From JAKSUT01 sp045616505 (GTDB lineage Bacteria; Cyanobacteriota; Vampirovibrionia; Gastranaerophilales; Gastranaerophilaceae), in the NCBI GenBank assembly GCA_045616505.1, contig JAZLGV010000064.1, positions 1 through 18,430 of the forward strand: 18,430 nucleotides of DNA. The letters are read 5' to 3'. Of the stretch, positions 15,495-18,430 are shown one piece after another; the first letter of the stretch is position 1; each line of letters begins with the position of its first letter. The notes under the pieces were generated by a model, which was not told the origin of the DNA, searched no databases, and saw nothing but the letters and a program-made list of their open reading frames with translations. Made by a program: the position numbers and the translations under genes.

Positions 15495-16130
15495 CTAATT
15501 CCATTTTGTTCTTGAAGGTTTAATTGTAACCAATCTTCCTTCACATCCAGGAACTGAACCTTTAATCAAGATTAATGAGTTTTCTGCATCAACTTTAACT
15601 AAAGATAATTTTGAAATTGTAACTCTTTCGTTACCCATGTTACCAGCCATTCTTTTACCTTTGATAACACGGCTTGGAGTTGTACCTGCACCGATAGAAC
15701 CTGGTTCTCTGTGGTTTTTAGAACCGTGTCCCATTGGTCCTCTTCCAAAGTTCCATCTTTTAACAGTACCTTGGAAACCTTTACCTATTGATTTGCCTGT
15801 AACATCAACTTTTTCTACATTATCAAGAACTGATAATTCAATTTTTTGACCTACAGTATAATCTTGAGGATTTTCTACTCTGAATTCTTGTAAATGTCTT
15901 ACATTTTCGATATTGTTTTTCTTCAAGTGACCGATTTGAGCTTTTGTTAAATGTTTTTCTTTAGCTGCTACAGTACCTACTTGAATTGCGTTGTAACCAT
16001 CAGTTTCAACTGTTTTAACTTGAGTAACAACGATTGGGTCAACTTTAATAACTGTTACAGGTATTACTAACCCTTGTTCATCGTAAACTTGAGTCATTCC
16101 AAGTTTTTTTCCAATTACACCTAATGTCAT
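15495..16130 (-). CDS. rplC: 50S ribosomal protein L3
   Basis: A 211-residue protein near the peptidyl-transferase centre. GVIGKKLGMTQVYDEQG opens it; the extended loop carries FGRGPMGHGSKNHREPGSIG and the RVIKGKRMAGNMGNERVT motif. The AAAGG site lies just upstream of the ATG. It is separated from S10 by 184 bp and from L4 by 185 bp, both long for this operon. Confidence 0.98.
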   Translation of the reverse strand: MTLGVIGKKLGMTQVYDEQGLVIPVTVIKVDPIVVTQVKTVETDGYNAIQVGTVAAKEKHLTKAQIGHLKKNNIENVRHLQEFRVENPQDYTVGQKIELSVLDNVEKVDVTGKSIGKGFQGTVKRWNFGRGPMGHGSKNHREPGSIGAGTTPSRVIKGKRMAGNMGNERVTISKLSLVKVDAENSLILIKGSVPGCEGRLVTIKPSRTKWN

Positions 16131-16150
16131 GTTTTTTACCTTTCTAGCTT

Positions 16151-16189
16151 CTTGACAAACATTGACTAATCAATATTTTTAGTGTCAAG
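16151..16189. repeat. Nested inverted repeat in the S10-L3 spacer
   Basis: CTTGACA (16151-16157) pairs with TGTCAAG (16183-16189), and inside lies ATTGA-CTAA-TCAAT (16161-16174). The element ends about 20 bp before the L3 start. No T-run follows on the transcribed strand, so it is more likely an mRNA structure than a terminator. Confidence 0.55.
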
Positions 16190-16236
16190 TCACATCTTCT
16201 TGCGAGCGCTACGTTACATACTTAATTACTTTGCCT

Positions 16237-16257
16237 TGAGTTCCCATATTGAACTCA
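16237..16257. repeat. Inverted repeat in the S10-L3 spacer
   Basis: TGAGTTC (16237-16243) and GAACTCA (16251-16257) form a perfect 7-bp stem with a 7-nt loop, about 60 bp after the S10 stop. No T-run follows on the minus strand, so it does not look like a classical terminator. Confidence 0.55.
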
Positions 16258-16314
16258 CGTAGAATCACATTATCTGCATAATGCTTATTCAATTTTCAAA
16301 ACTGGTTATCGAAA

Positions 16315-16632
16315 TTACAATTTAACTTCAATATCTACACCAGCTGGTAAATCTAATCTACTTAACTCTTCTGTAGTTTGTTGAGTTGGATCGTATATAT
16401 CAATAATACGTTTATGTGTTCTTAATTCAAAATGTTCACGAGATTTTTTATCAACGTGTGGTGAACGCAAAACGCAATATATACGTCTTCTTGTAGGCAA
16501 AGGAATAGGTCCTGCAACTTTAGCATCTGTTCTTTTTGCTGTTTCTACGATTTTGTCTGCTGACACATCAATCAATTTGTGATCGTATGCTTTCAAACAA
16601 ACTCTGATTCTTGGTCTAGTATTGCTTGCCAT
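16315..16632 (-). CDS. rpsJ: 30S ribosomal protein S10
   Basis: A 105-residue protein of the 30S head, also the NusE transcription factor of antitermination complexes. IRVCLKAYDHKLIDVSADKIVETAKRT-type sequence, GPIPLPTRRRIYCVLRSPHV and the ending LDLPAGVDIEVKL are diagnostic and very close to cyanobacterial S10. The frame extends 24 codons upstream to a TTG, but the ATG at 16632 (MASNTRPRIRV) is preceded by AAGGAAG and is the clear start. It is the first gene of the ribosomal block. Confidence 0.98.
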   Translation of the reverse strand: MASNTRPRIRVCLKAYDHKLIDVSADKIVETAKRTDAKVAGPIPLPTRRRIYCVLRSPHVDKKSREHFELRTHKRIIDIYDPTQQTTEELSRLDLPAGVDIEVKL

Positions 16633-16755
16633 TTTTCTTCCTTTGTATTTTCTTGCGGGTTTATATAAAACCCATTTGTACTTGCCAAATAGAGAGCAAC
16701 ACAAGTAATATTGTTACTTTCCGGCTATCTATTTCGACCCCGAGATACACTCGGT
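16633..16755 (-). promoter_or_regulatory. Structured 5' leader of the S10 operon
   Basis: Between the predicted transcription start (about 16755) and the S10 ATG lie four short stems: CCGAG/CTCGG (16740-16754), AGTAA/TTACT (16704-16718), ATTTG/CAAAT (16674-16690) and a 6-bp GGGTTT/AAACCC stem (16657-16673) just upstream of the ribosome site. None resembles a known leader that I recognise. Autoregulation by a ribosomal protein is a guess from other S10 operons. Confidence 0.5.
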
Positions 16756-16761
16756 ACAACA

Positions 16762-16790
16762 ATCCTATGACAAACAAAATTTCAAGTCAA
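16762..16790 (-). promoter_or_regulatory. Sigma70-type promoter of the S10 ribosomal operon
   Basis: On the minus strand TTGACT (-35, 16790-16785) is followed after exactly 17 bp by TAGGAT (-10, 16767-16762). Predicted initiation is near 16755, leaving a leader of about 120 nt before S10. It is the best promoter match in the divergent gap for this direction. Confidence 0.65.
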
Positions 16791-16867
16791 TACGTTATTT
16801 CAAGTTTTGATTTACAATTATTAATAATATAAAATTTTAATTTTTTTAAAACTAACTTACATATTTA

Positions 16868-16896
16868 TTGACAAAAATTTTCTATAATATTACTCT
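16868..16896 (+). promoter_or_regulatory. Promoter elements upstream of the pncC-like gene
   Basis: A perfect TTGACA (16868-16873) and a perfect TATAAT (16883-16888) are present but only 9 bp apart, too close to work together. Either TTGACA uses a weak TACTCT 17 bp downstream, or TATAAT acts with a poor -35. Both put the start within a few bases of the ATG at 16903. Confidence 0.4.
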
Positions 16897-16902
16897 TGTA
16901 AT

Positions 16903-17412
16903 ATGAAAAAATTACTAGACTTTTTTAAAAACGAAAATATAGAACAAAAAGTTGCAAATGTACTTTTTGAAAAGAATTTAACCATTTCCACAGCAGAATC
17001 ATGCACAGGAGGTTTGGTTAGTTCAAAACTTACTGATATTTCAGGTAGTTCATCTTATATAAAAGAAAATTTTGTAACTTATGCAAACGAAGCCAAAATG
17101 GAAATTTTAGGTGTAACAGAAGCAACACTAAATACTTATGGAGCAGTTTCCGAACAATGCGCAAAAGAAATGGCAGAAGGCTTGTTTAACAAAACTGGTT
17201 GTGACATAACACTTTGCACAACAGGAATTGCAGGTCCAACTGGAGCAGAAAAAGGGAAACCAGTAGGTACAATGTTTGTTGCAGCAAAAAACAAATATGC
17301 AACCGAAATAAAACGCATACAACTTTCGCCAAAATATTCAAGAAAAAAAATGAAAGAAGTTTTTTCACAAAAAGCATTAGAATTTGTTTTAGATTTTATA
17401 AATAATAATTAA
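16903..17412 (+). CDS. pncC: CinA C-terminal-domain protein (nicotinamide-nucleotide amidohydrolase, PncC-like)
   Basis: A 169-residue stand-alone CinA C-terminal domain. STAESCTGGLVSSKLTDISGSS-type sequence (29-50) carries Ser33, the likely nucleophile; Tyr60 and Lys65 in VTYANEAK are further conserved active-site candidates. TTGIAGPTGAEKGKPVGTMFVA is the other signature. Such enzymes deamidate nicotinamide mononucleotide to nicotinate mononucleotide in NAD salvage. The MoaB-like N-terminal domain of full-length CinA is absent. No Shine-Dalgarno sequence precedes the ATG, and the promoter elements lie so close that the mRNA may be leaderless. It diverges from the S10 operon. Confidence 0.92.
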   Translation: MKKLLDFFKNENIEQKVANVLFEKNLTISTAESCTGGLVSSKLTDISGSSSYIKENFVTYANEAKMEILGVTEATLNTYGAVSEQCAKEMAEGLFNKTGCDITLCTTGIAGPTGAEKGKPVGTMFVAAKNKYATEIKRIQLSPKYSRKKMKEVFSQKALEFVLDFINNN

Positions 17413-17591
17413 CAACAAAATACAACTTGATAACCCCATATAATCAACGATATTTTACATTAACTAATATATTTATTGAAAAATAAAACTATTTATTGTA
17501 TGTTTTTGTAAAAAAAACTTAAAAAATAGTCAAAAAGACATGATTATTAGTTTTTAACAATATAACGTGTGTAAAGATAGGAGTATCCATT
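17413..17591. other. A/T-rich intergenic region upstream of the repeat lipoprotein
   Basis: This 179-bp stretch after pncC holds no gene I can support and no clear hairpin terminator. A TTGAAA near 17477 with TATGTT 17 bp on is a possible but weak promoter. The region ends with AGGAG (17579-17583), the ribosome site of the following gene. Confidence 0.5.
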
Positions 17592-18430
17592 ATGATGATA
17601 CAAGGTATAGGTGCTTTAACAAATACAACAAGCCCAACTACTGAAAATAAACCACAACCCCAAAAACCTGCTTTTGAAGGTTTGGGAGTAAATAAAACAG
17701 GAAAAACAATGAAAGCGTTGGCAGCAGCAGCAATTCTTGGAATGGCAGCCGTTGGAATGTCAAGTTGCAAACAACCAACAGACCCGACAATTTATGAAAT
17801 TCCTGAAGAAAAAGAAGAAACAACTCCTGTAGTTGATGATGAAGATACAACAACTACAACAGACGATGAAGAAACTAAACCAGTAGTTGGTGACGATGAT
17901 ACAAAAACAACAACAGGCGACGAAGAAACTAAACCTGTAGTTGGTGACGATGATACAAAACCAACAACAGGCGATGAAGAAACTAAACCTGTAGTTGGTG
18001 ACGATGATACAAAACCAACAACAGGCGACGAAGAAACTAAACCTGTAGTTGATGATGATGATACAAAACCAACAACAGGCGACGAAGAAACTAAACCTGT
18101 AGTTGATGACGATGATACAAAACCAACAACAGGCGATGAAGAAACTAAACCTGTAGTTGATGACGATGATACAAAACCAACAACAGGCGACGAAGAAACT
18201 AAACCTGTAGTTGATGATGGAGATACAGATCCTATAGACGATGAGGAAACTAAACCTATAGACGAAGATCCGACTATAGAAAATCCTATCGTAGAAGATC
18301 CGACTATAGAAACTCCTACAGTCAATATTGCAAACGCACCAATCGTAAATGCGATTAGAGAATTAGGTTTCGGCATTGATATAGTAGATGTAGCACCTGT
18401 TGAAGGTCTTTACACTCCTGAAACGGGTGA
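17592..18430 (+). CDS. Putative surface lipoprotein with acidic 18-residue tandem repeats, C-terminus outside window
   Basis: I do not recognise a family. The frame starts at ATG 17592 (AGGAG 8 nt upstream) and runs open to the window end (at least 279 residues). Residues 1-39 are polar (TTSPTTENKPQPQKP). Residues 40-59, MKALAAAAILGMAAVGMSSC, look like a complete lipoprotein signal with Cys59 after an MSS lipobox. A second AGGA site sits 6 nt before the ATG of Met40 (17709), so a shorter start is possible. From residue 91 come seven tandem units of the form GDEETKPVV(G/D)DDDTKPTT, then degenerate DPTIE repeats, then about 35 residues of more ordinary sequence (NIANAPIVNAIRELGFGI) that may begin a folded domain. 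The acidic Thr/Pro-rich array suggests an extended stalk. Function is unknown. Confidence 0.8.
   Translation, partial: MMIQGIGALTNTTSPTTENKPQPQKPAFEGLGVNKTGKTMKALAAAAILGMAAVGMSSCKQPTDPTIYEIPEEKEETTPVVDDEDTTTTTDDEETKPVVGDDDTKTTTGDEETKPVVGDDDTKPTTGDEETKPVVGDDDTKPTTGDEETKPVVDDDDTKPTTGDEETKPVVDDDDTKPTTGDEETKPVVDDDDTKPTTGDEETKPVVDDGDTDPIDDEETKPIDEDPTIENPIVEDPTIETPTVNIANAPIVNAIRELGFGIDIVDVAPVEGLYTPETG
17709..17768 (+). other. Lipoprotein-type signal sequence inside the repeat protein
   Basis: Codons 40-59 encode Met-Lys, an Ala-rich hydrophobic run and a Ser-Ser-Cys end, like a whole signal peptide of a bacterial lipoprotein. It lies about 40 residues into the frame. Either the n-region is unusually long or translation can begin at Met40. 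Confidence 0.6.
17862..18236 (+). repeat. Tandem 54-bp repeats (7 units) within the lipoprotein gene
   Basis: Units begin at 17862, 17916, 17970, 18024, 18078, 18132 and 18186, each 18 codons except the last, which is one codon shorter. Central units differ by only a few bases, for example GGT versus GAT at residue 10 and GAC/GAT synonymous changes. The near identity points to recent expansion or homogenisation. There are no spacers, so this is a coding minisatellite. Confidence 0.95.

Noticed and set aside
16237..16257. Rho-independent terminator after S10
   Set aside because: The stem is good but no T-run follows on the minus strand, and L3 should be in the same operon.
16633..16704. 24-codon N-terminal extension of S10 from a TTG
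   Set aside because: The extension resembles no S10, has no ribosome site and covers the leader hairpins. ATG 16632 has AAGGAAG upstream.
17862..18236. CRISPR-like array
   Set aside because: The 54-bp units follow one another without unique spacers and stay in frame in a protein gene.
17792..18376. Long antisense open frame (194 codons) across the repeat array, rich in Ser and Val
   Set aside because: It is open only because the 54-bp unit lacks stops in this frame and the unit repeats. The plus frame has the ribosome site, signal sequence and codon-level conservation.

Overview
The window is A/T-rich and contains three blocks. The organism looks like a non-photosynthetic relative of the Cyanobacteria (Melainabacteria/Gastranaerophilales type). 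This is inferred from remembered family patterns, not from a search. S10, L2, L16 and L18 carry stretches that read like their cyanobacterial counterparts, for example the S10 ending LDLPAGVDIEVKL. Yet S10 and a zinc-ribbon S14 sit inside the ribosomal cluster, which is not the usual cyanobacterial arrangement.

Block 1 (about 1-7454, minus strand) is a surface-polysaccharide operon. Read 5' to 3' it runs rfbF, a glycosyltransferase-2/left-handed-beta-helix acyltransferase fusion, rfbG, rfbH, an SDR reductase/epimerase, and an acetolactate-synthase-like ThDP enzyme cut by the window's left edge. Genes abut or overlap by 1-28 nt. RfbF/G/H make the CDP-3,6-dideoxy-4-keto sugar. Adding a ThDP carboligase and an SDR suggests a branched-chain 3,6-dideoxyhexose of the yersiniose type (YerE/YerF logic), the most interesting biology here.

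Block 2 (7546-16790, minus strand) is the S10-spc ribosomal cluster: S10, L3, L4, L23, L2, S19, L22, S3, L16, L29, S17, L14, L24, L5, S14, S8, L6, L18. A good promoter and a leader with several short hairpins precede S10. The cluster stops after L18: instead of S5-L30-L15-SecY there is a tRNA-Lys(UUU) and then the sugar operon. Several inter-gene gaps are long (up to 185 bp) and hold hairpins or repeats, including two perfect 30-bp direct repeats between L3 and L4 and a nested hairpin of about 49 nt between S14 and S8.

Block 3 (16868-18430, plus strand) diverges from S10. It has a stand-alone CinA C-terminal domain (PncC-like amidohydrolase) that may be leaderless, then a partial acidic repeat protein. 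That protein has a lipoprotein-type signal buried behind about 40 extra N-terminal residues, a tandem array of 54-bp (18-residue) repeats, and the start of a less repetitive C-terminal region that runs off the window.
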